Positions 41,716-50,194 of a stretch of 64,000 bases of DNA are shown piece by piece; position 1 is the first letter of the stretch, and every line of letters begins with the position of its first letter. This DNA comes from DAOPYU01 sp942493245 (GTDB taxonomy: Bacteria > Sumerlaeota > Sumerlaeia > UBA8349): assembly GCA_942493245.1 (NCBI GenBank), contig OW818685.1:3224001-3288000 (forward strand). The letters are read 5' to 3'. The notes under the pieces were generated by a model. It was not told the origin of the DNA. It did no database searches and was given only the letters and a program-made list of their open reading frames with translations. The translations under genes and the position numbers were made by a program.

Positions 41716-42143
41716 GAGTCGGCCCAGATTTTCTTGAAGGCTTCCAGAAGCCCGGAAGCGGCCAGGGCGTGTTTCTCCGGGGCGATCCGTTCCAGCGGGT
41801 TGAAGCCCAGCGGATGCTCCCGGTCGCTCACATCGAAGTAGATCAGATCCTGGGGACGCTTGTCTCGGGCCAGCGAGACAAGGCGCTCCACCAGATCGCC
41901 GTGGGGGTCGAGCAGGACGAACCCGCGCCCCGCCAGAATGTCCTGCCGGGCCAGCAGTTCGAGCAGGTTGGACTTGCCGGTTCCCGTCTTGCCCACCACA
42001 TAGAGATGCGCCCGACGGTCCGTCTGCCGGATGCCGAAGAGTTGCCCCTGGGAGCGAAAGTTGGTCCGGGCGAGGTAACTGCTCGGACCCTGATTGATAT
42101 CCATCCCTCTATTTTGAACCGTAAAACGCGAAGCGAGGCCCAC
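41690..42143 (-). pseudogene. Conjugation-type (TraD/VirD4-like) ATPase, N-terminal fragment
   Basis: About 150 residues remain. They include the Walker A motif VVGKTGTGKSNLLELLA, a Walker B-like FVLLDPHGDLVERLV, and LIYFDVSDREHPLGFNPLE. This is typical of HerA/VirD4-type DNA-pumping ATPases, where GKTGTGKS is followed by LLDPHGD. The frame continues to EHVLR and then stops, at the point where recombinase sequence begins, so a deletion has fused two genes. The likely start is the ATG at 42104 (MDINQG). The fragment lacks most of the ATPase. Confidence 0.82.
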
Positions 42144-42895
42144 GTCCTTTGAGACGCCCCACCTCTCTTACTCCCGCATCAGCCGCTACCTGCTCTGTCC
42201 CGATCAGTACCGTTTCCACTACGTGGAGCGGTTGCGTCTCCGGTTGACACCCGCCAGTCTGGTCTTCGGCCAAACGATCCACCAGTCCCTCACCTGGTTC
42301 TTTCAGGGAGGGGGCGATCCGGTCGAATTCTTTGTCCAGCGGTGGAACGAGATCCGGGACACGCAGCTCAAGTACGCCTACCGCGAGTCCTGGGAAAAAC
42401 TGTTGGAGAAGGGGCAGGGGTTGCTCGAACTGTTTATTCAGAACGAAGCGCCCCGGCTGGGCCGGATCGTCGCGTCGGAGAAGCCCTTCGAAATTTCCAT
42501 CACGAGTCTGGGTCTGCCGGTGGTCGGCGTCATCGATCTCCTTGCGGAGATGGAGGGCGTCCTGACCGTGGTGGATTTCAAAACCGCAGCCTCGGCCTAT
42601 GCCGACCATGAGGTGGTCTTTTCCGACCACTCACCGCCTACCACCTCGCCGAGCCCGACGCCCTGCAGAGCGTGTTCTGGTCAAGACGAAGGATACGCAG
42701 ATTGACTGGTACTTCGCCCAGCGAGACCCGGAACACCTGACCGACTTTCTCGCCAAGGTGGAACACGTCGCGCAGGGTATCGCGGATCAAGTCTTTTACC
42801 GGCGACCGGGCCAGTGGTGTGCGTGGTGCGATTATCTGCCCATTTGTATGGGGGACAAGCAGCGGGCGCAGGAATGCCTGATGTGTGTTGTCTGA
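42118..42895 (+). pseudogene. Frameshifted Fe-S PD-(D/E)XK (RecB/Cas4-like) nuclease
   Basis: The coding signal starts around 42150 (LSYSRISRYLLCPDQYRFHY) without any ATG/GTG before residue ~35, and the frame shifts near 42640. In the first frame are VFGQTIHQSL (His), PVVGVIDLLAEMEG (Asp) and TVVDFKTA (the D-Glu/x-Lys core, here DFKT). In the second frame the end reads WCAWCDYLPICMGDK, which gives a CxxC-x5-C triad. Together with the N-terminal Cys in YLLCPDQ this would bind a 4Fe-4S cluster as in AddB and Cas4. No CRISPR array or cas1/cas2 is nearby, so a mobile-element or repair nuclease is more likely. It is probably inactive. Confidence 0.8.
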
Positions 42896-43358
42896 TCCCC
42901 AAGAGCCAGCATGAAAAAGTGCTGGCTCTTTTTCTGGTACGTGTGCCCAACCGTGAGTACCCATCTGACCGTACATCTGTAGGTCAATCCTTTCTTTGAT
43001 GATATCTTTAGGGGTATCACGCACCTCTCGAAATCTTTCGCCCATGAAAAGAAACCGATTCTCCTTGCATGATGCCGTGGGGGGGTGTAAAAATTTGTTC
43101 AGAATGAATTATATGGTATATCATTCAATTTGAAGATGTGATGTTGACGTCTGTGCTCTGGCGAGATGCTGGAATGCACGTAAAATTGTAAAGTCGAGAA
43201 TCTGTTAAAAAGTGTTAAACTAAACCCGGTTAAAGAAACTATCGGCTGAATTTTTCCCCTAAAATGGCACGGATTCCGAGGAGGCTCTGTGTAAAGATGG
43301 ATGAGTTGTACACAACAGCAACCCGGATTCGGCATGCCTGCCGAGAGGTTGTATCCCC
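42896..43358. promoter_or_regulatory. 463-bp AT-rich control region with palindromic operator candidate (43102-43126)
   Basis: It is markedly AT-richer than its neighbours between 43080 and 43260. It contains GAATGA...TCATTC (43102-43107 and 43121-43126) around an inner TATA-TGG-TATA, forming a 25-bp palindrome that looks like an operator. No gene is seen. It probably belongs to the original promoter of the sulfatase cluster that follows the deletion junction. Confidence 0.45.
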
Positions 43359-43511
43359 ATGAAAAAGAAGCAGCGTAATATTGCTCCGCCGGTCTCGTCG
43401 GCAACCGGCGACGTTTTGAAGATTCCGCCAAACGACTCGGCGCAGCGCAAAATGGTCTCAGTGACCTCGGACGCGCTTTTCTGCTGGACCGGTTCGATGA
43501 GCGCGTATTGA
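43359..43511 (+). pseudogene. Truncated duplicate of the leader of the gene at 45435
   Basis: The 50-codon frame begins MKKKQRNIAPPVSSATG. It is clearly related to the start of the protein at 45435 (MKKNLSKKKQRNVAPPVPSATG), and the 14 bases before both ATGs are identical (gaggttgtatcccc). Homology stops at 43408; beyond that the frame runs out of register through an unrelated coding fragment. It is therefore a stub left by a deletion rather than a real small protein. Confidence 0.75.
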
Positions 43512-43570
43512 TTTTTGCGATCCAGGAGCAGGCCTACACATCGCCGATCTGGTACACGCCGGGAAAATGA
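43409..43570 (+). pseudogene. C-terminal scrap of a DUF3604-like gene
   Basis: In a different frame from the stub above, about 53 codons read RRFEDSAKRLGAAQ, GLSDLGRAFLLDRFDERV and LIFAIQEQAYTSPIWYTPGK before a stop. The ending (R/Q)AYTSPIWYTP is, to my memory, the usual C-terminus of DUF3604 proteins, which often sit beside arylsulfatase and DUF1254 genes. The start of the gene is gone. The fragment lies directly upstream of the efflux gene, as expected if an original cluster lost most of this gene by deletion. Confidence 0.6.
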
Positions 43571-43622
43571 CTATGCGCTTCCTGAATTCAGAGGCGAACA
43601 CAAAGTGAAAGGAAAAGGACAC

Positions 43623-45296
43623 ATGCAAACACCCCCCACGAGACACACAGAGAAAGCCCAGGGATTCCATTCGAGAAGTCGCTCCAGATGGGACGGGGGA
43701 AAAATCCTGATTCCCCTCGCCTTGCTCCTGCTTGTCTCCGCCTGCATGGTGGGCCCCAAGTTCAAGACGCCGGAGGTGCCAATCGCCCAGCAATGGCGTG
43801 AAGCGCCTCAATCCCAGTTCACCGGCCAGCCGGTTACCCAGACTGAATGGTGGAAGGGACTCAACGACCCCATCCTCAATTCGCTGATCGAGCAGGCCTT
43901 CGCACAGAACCTGACCCTCCAGGGGGCCGCGTTGCGTATTGTTCAGGCCCGCATCGGCCGTTCCGCGGTCGGTTTGTCGTTCCTGCCCTTGATTACCGGA
44001 ACCGGTTCAATCTCGCACAGTGACTTCAGCACGAATGTCAAACCGGAAGTCGAGATCACTCCCAGTAACAAGCAACCCCGGTTTTCCAGTCCGTTACTGG
44101 ATACGATCCGCCAGGAAGTTCGTGCCAGCCTGCCATCCGTCTCCATATCTCCGGAGATGGACGTTTACGATGCCGGTTTCGACGCCATCTGGGAACTCGA
44201 CCTCTGGGGCAAGAAGCGCCAACGGTTCCGCTCCAGCAGTGAAAACCTGAAAGCGGCCTATGCCGCCTACGACGCCATGATGATTTCGCTGGCCGCCGAT
44301 GTCGCCCGGACCTATGTCGAAATCCGGACCGTTGACCAGCGGCTGGCCGTGTTGAAGACGCTGCTTGAGACGATGAACAAATTCGTCGCGATCACTGAGG
44401 AGCGCTTTCAAAAGAAAGAGGCGCTGGTGACCGATGTCAAACTGGCCAAGCTGCTCACCGGCATCGTCCAAACCTCGATTCCGCAACTGGAATCGGCTCG
44501 CCGCCAGTTGGAAAACTCGCTTTGCGTCCTGCTGGGAAAGGCGCCGCAGGATCTGCATGAGGTTCTCGGTACCGGTTCGATTCCGGCCGCGCCGACCCAG
44601 TCCTTAGTCGGTATTCCAGCCGACCTGCTGCGCCGCCGCCCCGATGTTCGCCTGGCCGAGCACCTGGCCGCAGCCGAATGCGCCCGGGTCGGCATGGCCA
44701 AGGCCTCGATTCTTCCCTCGTTCAGCATTTTTGGCGCCATTGGTCTCAGCTCTTCCGACTCGGAAAACTTCTTCAAATCCGACAGCGTCCGCAGCGCCTA
44801 TGGCGGCCTGCTCAACGTCACCAACCTGATCCTTTACCCCATCACCGTGCAGAATGTGCGCCTGCAAGACGCCCGGTTCGAGGAAGCCCAGATGAACTAC
44901 CGGGAAACAGTCTTACGAGCGAATCTGGAAACCGAGAATGCCCTGTATGCGTTTCTTAAGACTCAGGACGAAGGAGTCATTCTCGAAGGCAACGTCAAGG
45001 AGGCGCTCGATACCGCCAACCTGACCATGGAAGCCTACAAGCAGGGCAAGGTCATCGTTTCCGTTCCGCTGGTTGCGTTGACATTCCTCTCATCACAGCA
45101 GGACCAGCTGTGGGCCCGGCGGGGCGACGCCATTGCCAACTATATCGCGATTTACAAGGCGTTGGGGGGGGGCTGGCAGAATCGCGTTGATCAGGAACTG
45201 GTACCCGAGCACATTCGCGAACAGATGAAACAGCAGGCCGACTGGTGGAGTTTCACCGGAAAATGGGACCTCAACACCAAGCAGGAAAAGAGATAG
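43623..45296 (+). CDS. RND-type outer-membrane efflux lipoprotein (OMF/NodT family)
   Basis: The start at ATG 43623 has AAGGAAAAGGA upstream. A signal sequence ends in a lipobox (LLLVSAC, lipidated Cys ~42) followed by MVGPKFKTPEVP, the standard NodT/OprM opening. The 557-residue protein has the two OMF repeats: WWKGLNDPILNSLIEQAF, NLTLQGAALRIVQAR, WELDLWGKKR, the GIPADLLRRRPDVRLAEHLAAAECARVGMAKA signature and the C-terminal helices. It would form the TolC-like channel of a tripartite pump or secretion path, but no membrane-fusion protein or RND pump gene is here. It must pair with components elsewhere, or serve the exported sulfatase neighbours. It opens the probable operon reaching 50111. 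Confidence 0.93.
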   Translation: MQTPPTRHTEKAQGFHSRSRSRWDGGKILIPLALLLLVSACMVGPKFKTPEVPIAQQWREAPQSQFTGQPVTQTEWWKGLNDPILNSLIEQAFAQNLTLQGAALRIVQARIGRSAVGLSFLPLITGTGSISHSDFSTNVKPEVEITPSNKQPRFSSPLLDTIRQEVRASLPSVSISPEMDVYDAGFDAIWELDLWGKKRQRFRSSSENLKAAYAAYDAMMISLAADVARTYVEIRTVDQRLAVLKTLLETMNKFVAITEERFQKKEALVTDVKLAKLLTGIVQTSIPQLESARRQLENSLCVLLGKAPQDLHEVLGTGSIPAAPTQSLVGIPADLLRRRPDVRLAEHLAAAECARVGMAKASILPSFSIFGAIGLSSSDSENFFKSDSVRSAYGGLLNVTNLILYPITVQNVRLQDARFEEAQMNYRETVLRANLETENALYAFLKTQDEGVILEGNVKEALDTANLTMEAYKQGKVIVSVPLVALTFLSSQQDQLWARRGDAIANYIAIYKALGGGWQNRVDQELVPEHIREQMKQQADWWSFTGKWDLNTKQEKR

Positions 45297-45434
45297 GACG
45301 GAAAGACATGCCGGACCGGAGGGGGAAGCAGGAAGAATCCTCCTGGGTACCCCCTCTGGTCCCTGCGCTTGTATGAGGTGTTTTGTACAAAAAACAGCCG
45401 AGGCCCACCGTGTCGGCTAAGAGGTTGTATCCCC

Positions 45435-45968
45435 ATGAAAAAGAATCTGTCGAAAAAGAAACAGCGTAACGTTGCCCCGCCGGTTCCGTCGGCAACCGGT
45501 TGGCCATTTCGTCGCGCCGCCGCTGCGGCACTGGCCGTTGTCGTCGTGGCCACAGGCGGTTTTCTTTTGAGCAGAAACTGGCGCTCCCCGTCGGCGTCGA
45601 CCCCAGAGGGAGTAACCAAAGACGCGAGTCGCTCGGTGCCAGTGGTAACATCCAATCCGCGATTCGAGAAATTGCGGGGGCGGTGGCTCCGGCCGGACGG
45701 TGGCTATGTGGTCGAAATCAAGAGTGTGGCTGCTGACGGGAAGATGGATGCCGCGTACTTCAATCCCGGCTCGATCCATGTGGCAAAGGCCGAGGCGTCG
45801 CAGGATGGCGCGACTATTCGGGTTTTCATCGAACTGCGCGACGTAAACTACCCCGGTTCCACCTATACGCTCGCATACGATTCGGCAACGGATCAACTCA
45901 AGGGCATCTACTACCAGGCGGCCCTCCAGGAAACATACGACATCTATTTCACGAGGTTGAGACCATGA
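45435..45968 (+). CDS. Small membrane-anchored protein of sulfatase/DUF1254 clusters
   Basis: The start at 45435 (MKKNLSKKKQRN) gives 177 residues; the longer frame to 45369 has no signal or ribosome-binding site. A positively charged N-terminus is followed by one membrane segment (~28-46, AAAAALAVVVVATGGFLL). The globular part (~75-177) has FEKLRGRWLRPDGGYVVEI, DGKMDAAYFNPGSIHVAKAEA, VFIELRDVNYPGSTYTLAYD and QLKGIYYQAALQETYDIYF. I recognise this as a conserved unnamed protein that accompanies arylsulfatase and DUF1254 genes. It looks like a lipocalin-like or small beta protein facing the periplasm. Function unknown. A truncated duplicate of its first codons lies at 43359. Confidence 0.82.
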   Translation: MKKNLSKKKQRNVAPPVPSATGWPFRRAAAAALAVVVVATGGFLLSRNWRSPSASTPEGVTKDASRSVPVVTSNPRFEKLRGRWLRPDGGYVVEIKSVAADGKMDAAYFNPGSIHVAKAEASQDGATIRVFIELRDVNYPGSTYTLAYDSATDQLKGIYYQAALQETYDIYFTRLRP

Positions 45969-46127
45969 GAGATCTCGCCGGATCCACGATGACACTTTCC
46001 TCGCCGCCGACTGTTGGTTCCACCCGCGACGAGATTGAAGTGGCGTAAAAATCACTCCTCCTGAAAGAGAAACCAGGGGGGGCGGGTTAAACGCTGATTT
46101 TTGAAGTTCCCAAAGGAGGCTACGGAA

Positions 46128-48584
46128 ATGAAATACAACCCGTTCAAGTATCTTGCGCTCCCCGGCACGTTGGGAATGGCGCTGGGGTCACTGCTGACCC
46201 AACAGCCAGCAAGTGTGCAGGCAGTTCCACCACCGGCTCCACTAGACCGCACGATTTTGCCTGTCCAGGAGCCGGAACGGTCACTCTACACGGATTTGGA
46301 CGCGCGCGACGCGAAGATGCCGCCGCAATTTGATGTTAAAGCCCCTGCCGGCGCGCCAAACGTTGTCATCGTCCTGATCGACGATTTGGGCTTTGGCGCC
46401 ACAGGAACCTATGGCGGGCCGATCCCCACGGCGACGCTGGATCGCTTGGCTCAAAACGGCCTGCGCTACAATAATTTTCACACCACCGCCCTTTCCTCAC
46501 CAACGCGCGCCGCTCTCAAATCCGGCCGCAACCACCACACGGTGAACATGGGCTTCGTCACCGAGATGGCGACCGGTTTTCCGGGCGCCACGGGCAAGAT
46601 CCCCAACGCCACAGCTCCGCTGGCGGAAACGCTGCGCCTGAACGGCTACAGCACTGCGGCGTTCGGTAAATGGCACGAAACCGCCGCGTGGGAAACCAGT
46701 GTTTCCGGCCCATACGACCGCTGGCCAACGCACCAGGGCTTTGACAAGTTCTACGGTTTCATCGGAGGCGAGACCAACCAGTGGGCGCCTTATTTATTTG
46801 ATGGCGTCAGCCAGGTCGAACTGCCAAACGATCCGAATTACCACTTCATGACCGATATGACCGACAAGGCGTCGGCCTGGATCAAGTATCAGAAGGCCAT
46901 CACGCCCGACAAGCCCTTCTTCGTTTACTTCGCGCCGGGTGCTACCCACGCGCCGCACCATGTCCCCCAGGAATGGATCGCCCGCTGGAAAGGAAAGTTC
47001 GACCAGGGGTGGGACAAGATGCGCGAAGAAACCTTCGCCCGCCAGCTCAAGATGGGCATTATTCCCCCGGGAACCAAGCTGGCCCCAAAGCCGAAGGATA
47101 TCAAGGACTGGGACAATCTCTCGGCCGACGAGCAGCGCTTGTTCAGCCGCCAGATGGAAGTGTTTGCCGCCTACCTCGAATATACCGATCACGAGATCGG
47201 TCGGATGCTCGATGCCGTCGCGGCAACCGGACAAGCTGACAACACCTTGGTTTTCTATATTGCCGGCGACAATGGCGCCAGTGCCGAGGGCGGCTCGAAC
47301 GGGCTGTTCAACGAATACACCTACTTCAACGGAGTACAGGAGAAGGTGCCTGACCTGTTGAAACTTATGGACAAGTGGGGCGGCCCCGAGACCTACCCGC
47401 ACTATGCCTCCGGCTGGGCGGTCGCCATGGATTCCCCGTTCTGCTGGACCAAGCAGGTGGCCTCGGACTTCGGTGGCACTCGCAACGGCCTGGTTGTCCA
47501 CTGGCCCAAGGGGATCAAGGCCAAGAATGAAATCCGCACGCAATTCAGCCATGTGATCGATGTGGCGCCGACCATCCTCGAAGCGGCTGGCCTGCCCGAG
47601 CCCAAGGTGGTGAACGGCACACCGCAGATCCCGATCGAAGGCGTCAGCATGGCCTACACCTTCGACGAGGCCAAGGCCAAGGATCGCCACACGACGCAGT
47701 ACTTCGAGATTGCCGGCAACCGCGCCATCTACAATGACGGCTGGATGGCGCGCACCATCCACCGGGCGCCATGGGATCAAAAGGTCCGCAACACCCTGCA
47801 AAACGATGTCTGGGAACTTTATGACGTGCGCAGCGATTTCAGTCTCACGAACGACCTGGCTGCGGCAAACCCCGATAAACTCCATGAAATGCAGGCCCTT
47901 TTTCTGAGCGAAGCCCAAAAGCGACATGTTCTGCCCCTTGATGACAGGCTCTTCGAGCGCGCGCTGGCTGCGGCCGTCAATCGCCCCGACCTGATGGCCG
48001 GGCGCACGTCGCTGACGCTGGGCGAGGGGATGACCGGCATGATGGAGAACGTTTTCATCAGCGTAAAGAACAAATCCAAGACCATCACGGCCGAGGTTGT
48101 GGTGCCGGAGAGCGGCGCCAACGGCGCCGTGATCGTGCAGGGCGGGCGCTTTGGCGGCTGGGCCCTCTATGTCAAGGATGGTGTCCCCGCCTACGACTAC
48201 AACTTCCTTGGCATGAAGCGTTATACTGTCGCCGCGAGTAAACCGCTGGCTCCAGGCAAGGCCACGATCCGGTTCGACTTCGCCTATGACGGCGGCGGGT
48301 TGGGCAAAGGGGGAAATGGCTCCCTGTTTGTCAATGATGAAAAAGTGGCCGAGGGACGGATCGAGCAGACGCAACCCATGATGTTCTCTGCAGATGAGAC
48401 GGCTGACGTTGGCATTGACTTGGGTACGCCAGTGGTCGAGGCAATCGGCGCCGAGGCGAAATCTCGCTTCACCGGGCGCATCCCGAAGGTGATCGTCGAG
48501 GTCAAGGAAATGAAGGCGGAGGATAAGACCGTTGCGAACAAGGCTCTTGTGGAAGCCTCTCGAAAAAAAGATCTTTCCGATTAA
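46128..48584 (+). CDS. Ser-type arylsulfatase with C-terminal beta extension
   Basis: ATG 46128 follows AGGAGG at ideal spacing; a signal peptide runs to ~33. The 818-residue protein has the sulfatase metal and active-site motifs. These are VVIVLIDDLGFGATGTYGG (Asp-Asp metal ligands), the modification site ALSSPTRAALKSGRNHH with Ser123 at the formylglycine position (S-x-P-x-R), AFGKWHE, THAPHHVPQEW and IAGDNGASAEGG (Asp-Asn). The last ~170 residues form a beta-sandwich (GGRFGGWALYVKDGVPAYDYNF). Closely similar sulfatases usually have Cys (CSPTRAAL) here. With Ser, an anaerobic sulfatase-maturase (anSME)-type radical SAM enzyme is needed, and one is encoded at 50195. It would hydrolyse an organic sulfate ester in the periplasm; the aryl substrate is inferred from subfamily only. 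Confidence 0.94.
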   Translation: MKYNPFKYLALPGTLGMALGSLLTQQPASVQAVPPPAPLDRTILPVQEPERSLYTDLDARDAKMPPQFDVKAPAGAPNVVIVLIDDLGFGATGTYGGPIPTATLDRLAQNGLRYNNFHTTALSSPTRAALKSGRNHHTVNMGFVTEMATGFPGATGKIPNATAPLAETLRLNGYSTAAFGKWHETAAWETSVSGPYDRWPTHQGFDKFYGFIGGETNQWAPYLFDGVSQVELPNDPNYHFMTDMTDKASAWIKYQKAITPDKPFFVYFAPGATHAPHHVPQEWIARWKGKFDQGWDKMREETFARQLKMGIIPPGTKLAPKPKDIKDWDNLSADEQRLFSRQMEVFAAYLEYTDHEIGRMLDAVAATGQADNTLVFYIAGDNGASAEGGSNGLFNEYTYFNGVQEKVPDLLKLMDKWGGPETYPHYASGWAVAMDSPFCWTKQVASDFGGTRNGLVVHWPKGIKAKNEIRTQFSHVIDVAPTILEAAGLPEPKVVNGTPQIPIEGVSMAYTFDEAKAKDRHTTQYFEIAGNRAIYNDGWMARTIHRAPWDQKVRNTLQNDVWELYDVRSDFSLTNDLAAANPDKLHEMQALFLSEAQKRHVLPLDDRLFERALAAAVNRPDLMAGRTSLTLGEGMTGMMENVFISVKNKSKTITAEVVVPESGANGAVIVQGGRFGGWALYVKDGVPAYDYNFLGMKRYTVAASKPLAPGKATIRFDFAYDGGGLGKGGNGSLFVNDEKVAEGRIEQTQPMMFSADETADVGIDLGTPVVEAIGAEAKSRFTGRIPKVIVEVKEMKAEDKTVANKALVEASRKKDLSD

Positions 48585-48596
48585 AGGAGAAACAGA

Positions 48597-50111
48597 ATGA
48601 GAAGAGCAGCAGGATTGCTTAAAGCGGCTTCAGTCACCGTGATGGTTGTTATCTTTGCCTCGTCGATGTGGGCGGAGTCGCCCAAATTCAAGATGTCCAC
48701 CACCATTCCGCTGGGCATCGAGTCGCCGGACAAGGTAGAAACCCGCCTCGGCACGTTGAATTTCTTTGACGGCTTCCCTGATGACGCAACCGTCGAGAAG
48801 CTCTACGACAACCTGGATTTCCAGCGTGCGGTGCAGGCCTACCTGCTCGGGCTGGCGCCGGTGAGCCAGTATGCCAATCGCAAGGGAATCCTTGAGGTGG
48901 GGCCGGCCAACACGACAGTACCGATTTTCGAGACGATGATGAACGCGCGGTCGATCTTCCTGACCCCGAACAACAACACGCCTTACACCTGGTTCTGGCT
49001 CGACCTGCGCAACGGCCCGCTTGTCCTGGAGGTTCCACCAAAGGTCCTCGGGTTGATCGATGACATGTGGTACCACTTCGTCGTCGACCTCGGCTTCATG
49101 GGGCCCGACAAGGGTAAGGGCGGAAAGTATCTGCTTCTTCCGCCCGACCATAAAGGCGAGGTCCCGGAGGGGTATATCGTCGTGCGGATGGCGACCTTCA
49201 ATGTCTGGGCGGCTTGGCGCACCATGCTGGAGAATGGCGATCCGAAGCCGGGCGTGGACCGAGTGAAGAAGTTCACGAAGATCTATCCGCTCTCACAGGC
49301 GGCCAATCCGCCGGCGTTGAATTTCGTCAATGTTTCCGGCAGAGATTTCTGTACCGATGCCCCGGCGGATTACCCTTTCTGGGAGTATCTCAACCAGGTC
49401 GTTCAGGAGGAGCCGACGGAGTCGATTGATCCGGTTACACTTGGGTTCTGGGCATCTGTTGGCATTCAGAAAGGCAAGCCCTTCGCACCCGACGCACGGA
49501 TGAAGAAGATCCTCACAGAAGCCGCGGAAGTGGGCGACGCCACTGCACGGGCTATCACGTACCGGATGCGCCTGAAGGGCGCGTACTATTACCCGAACAG
49601 CGCGTGGCGGGGTGGGTTCATCGGCGGGTATAAGTTCCAAGACAACGGCGCGCTCATTCTTGACGCTTATGCCTCGTTCTTCTTCTATGCCACCGGCGTA
49701 ACGCCGGCGATGGATTCGAAGGAAGTCGGGCAAGGCTCGCAGTACATGGCGGCCTTCATCGACTCCGAAGGTAAACCGCTCGACGGAGGCAAGAACTACA
49801 AACTTCACCTGCCTCCCAATATCCCGGTCGCCAACTTCTGGTCGGTGATTCTCTACGACAACCAGACCCGCTCGATGCTCCAGAACGATCAGCAGTGGCC
49901 GGCTGTCAGCAGCCAGGCCAAGGATCTACTGGTCAATCCGGACACTTCGGTGGATGTCTATTTCGGGCCCAAAGCACCGGCCGGTAAGGAGAATAACTGG
50001 GTGCAGACCATCCCCGGAAAGGGATGGAATACGCTGCTGCGCCTCTATGGACCGCTCCAACCGTGGTTCGACAAGACTTGGCGGCCTAGTGAAATCGAGC
50101 CGGTGAAATAA
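48597..50111 (+). CDS. Secreted DUF1254/DUF1214 protein
   Basis: ATG 48597 has AAGGAG upstream and lies 12 bases after the sulfatase stop. The 504-residue protein has a signal peptide (~1-26), an N-terminal DUF1254 domain (GTLNFFDGFPDDATVEKLYDNLDFQRAVQAYL, NNNTPYTWFWLDLRNGPLVLEVPP) and a C-terminal DUF1214 domain (YKLHLPPNIPVANFWSVILYDNQTRSML, NSWVQT-like NNWVQTIPGKGWNTLLRLYGPLQPW). No catalytic site is described for this pair, but the family sits constantly next to arylsulfatases. The tight spacing suggests translational coupling and a partner role in handling the same substrate or product. Confidence 0.93.
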   Translation: MRRAAGLLKAASVTVMVVIFASSMWAESPKFKMSTTIPLGIESPDKVETRLGTLNFFDGFPDDATVEKLYDNLDFQRAVQAYLLGLAPVSQYANRKGILEVGPANTTVPIFETMMNARSIFLTPNNNTPYTWFWLDLRNGPLVLEVPPKVLGLIDDMWYHFVVDLGFMGPDKGKGGKYLLLPPDHKGEVPEGYIVVRMATFNVWAAWRTMLENGDPKPGVDRVKKFTKIYPLSQAANPPALNFVNVSGRDFCTDAPADYPFWEYLNQVVQEEPTESIDPVTLGFWASVGIQKGKPFAPDARMKKILTEAAEVGDATARAITYRMRLKGAYYYPNSAWRGGFIGGYKFQDNGALILDAYASFFFYATGVTPAMDSKEVGQGSQYMAAFIDSEGKPLDGGKNYKLHLPPNIPVANFWSVILYDNQTRSMLQNDQQWPAVSSQAKDLLVNPDTSVDVYFGPKAPAGKENNWVQTIPGKGWNTLLRLYGPLQPWFDKTWRPSEIEPVK

Positions 50112-50128
50112 AGGAAAGAGAGTTGATC

Positions 50129-50164
50129 GGGGCGGAGCTTTCCACAGGAGGACAGCTCCGCCCC
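50129..50164 (+). terminator. Hairpin between the DUF1254 gene and the radical SAM gene
   Basis: A perfect 11-bp stem GGGGCGGAGCT/AGCTCCGCCCC (50129-50139 with 50154-50164) lies 18 bases after the DUF1254 stop. No T-run follows, so it may stabilise the upstream mRNA or lower, rather than stop, transcription into the maturase gene. Confidence 0.55.
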
Positions 50165-50194
50165 ACCGGTCATTCTCGAATACGAGTATCGTAA

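Noticed and set aside
42150..42895. Cas4 and thus a CRISPR locus
   Set aside because: The Fe-S PD-(D/E)XK pattern is Cas4-like, but there is no array, no cas1/cas2, and the gene is broken. A mobile-element nuclease fits better.
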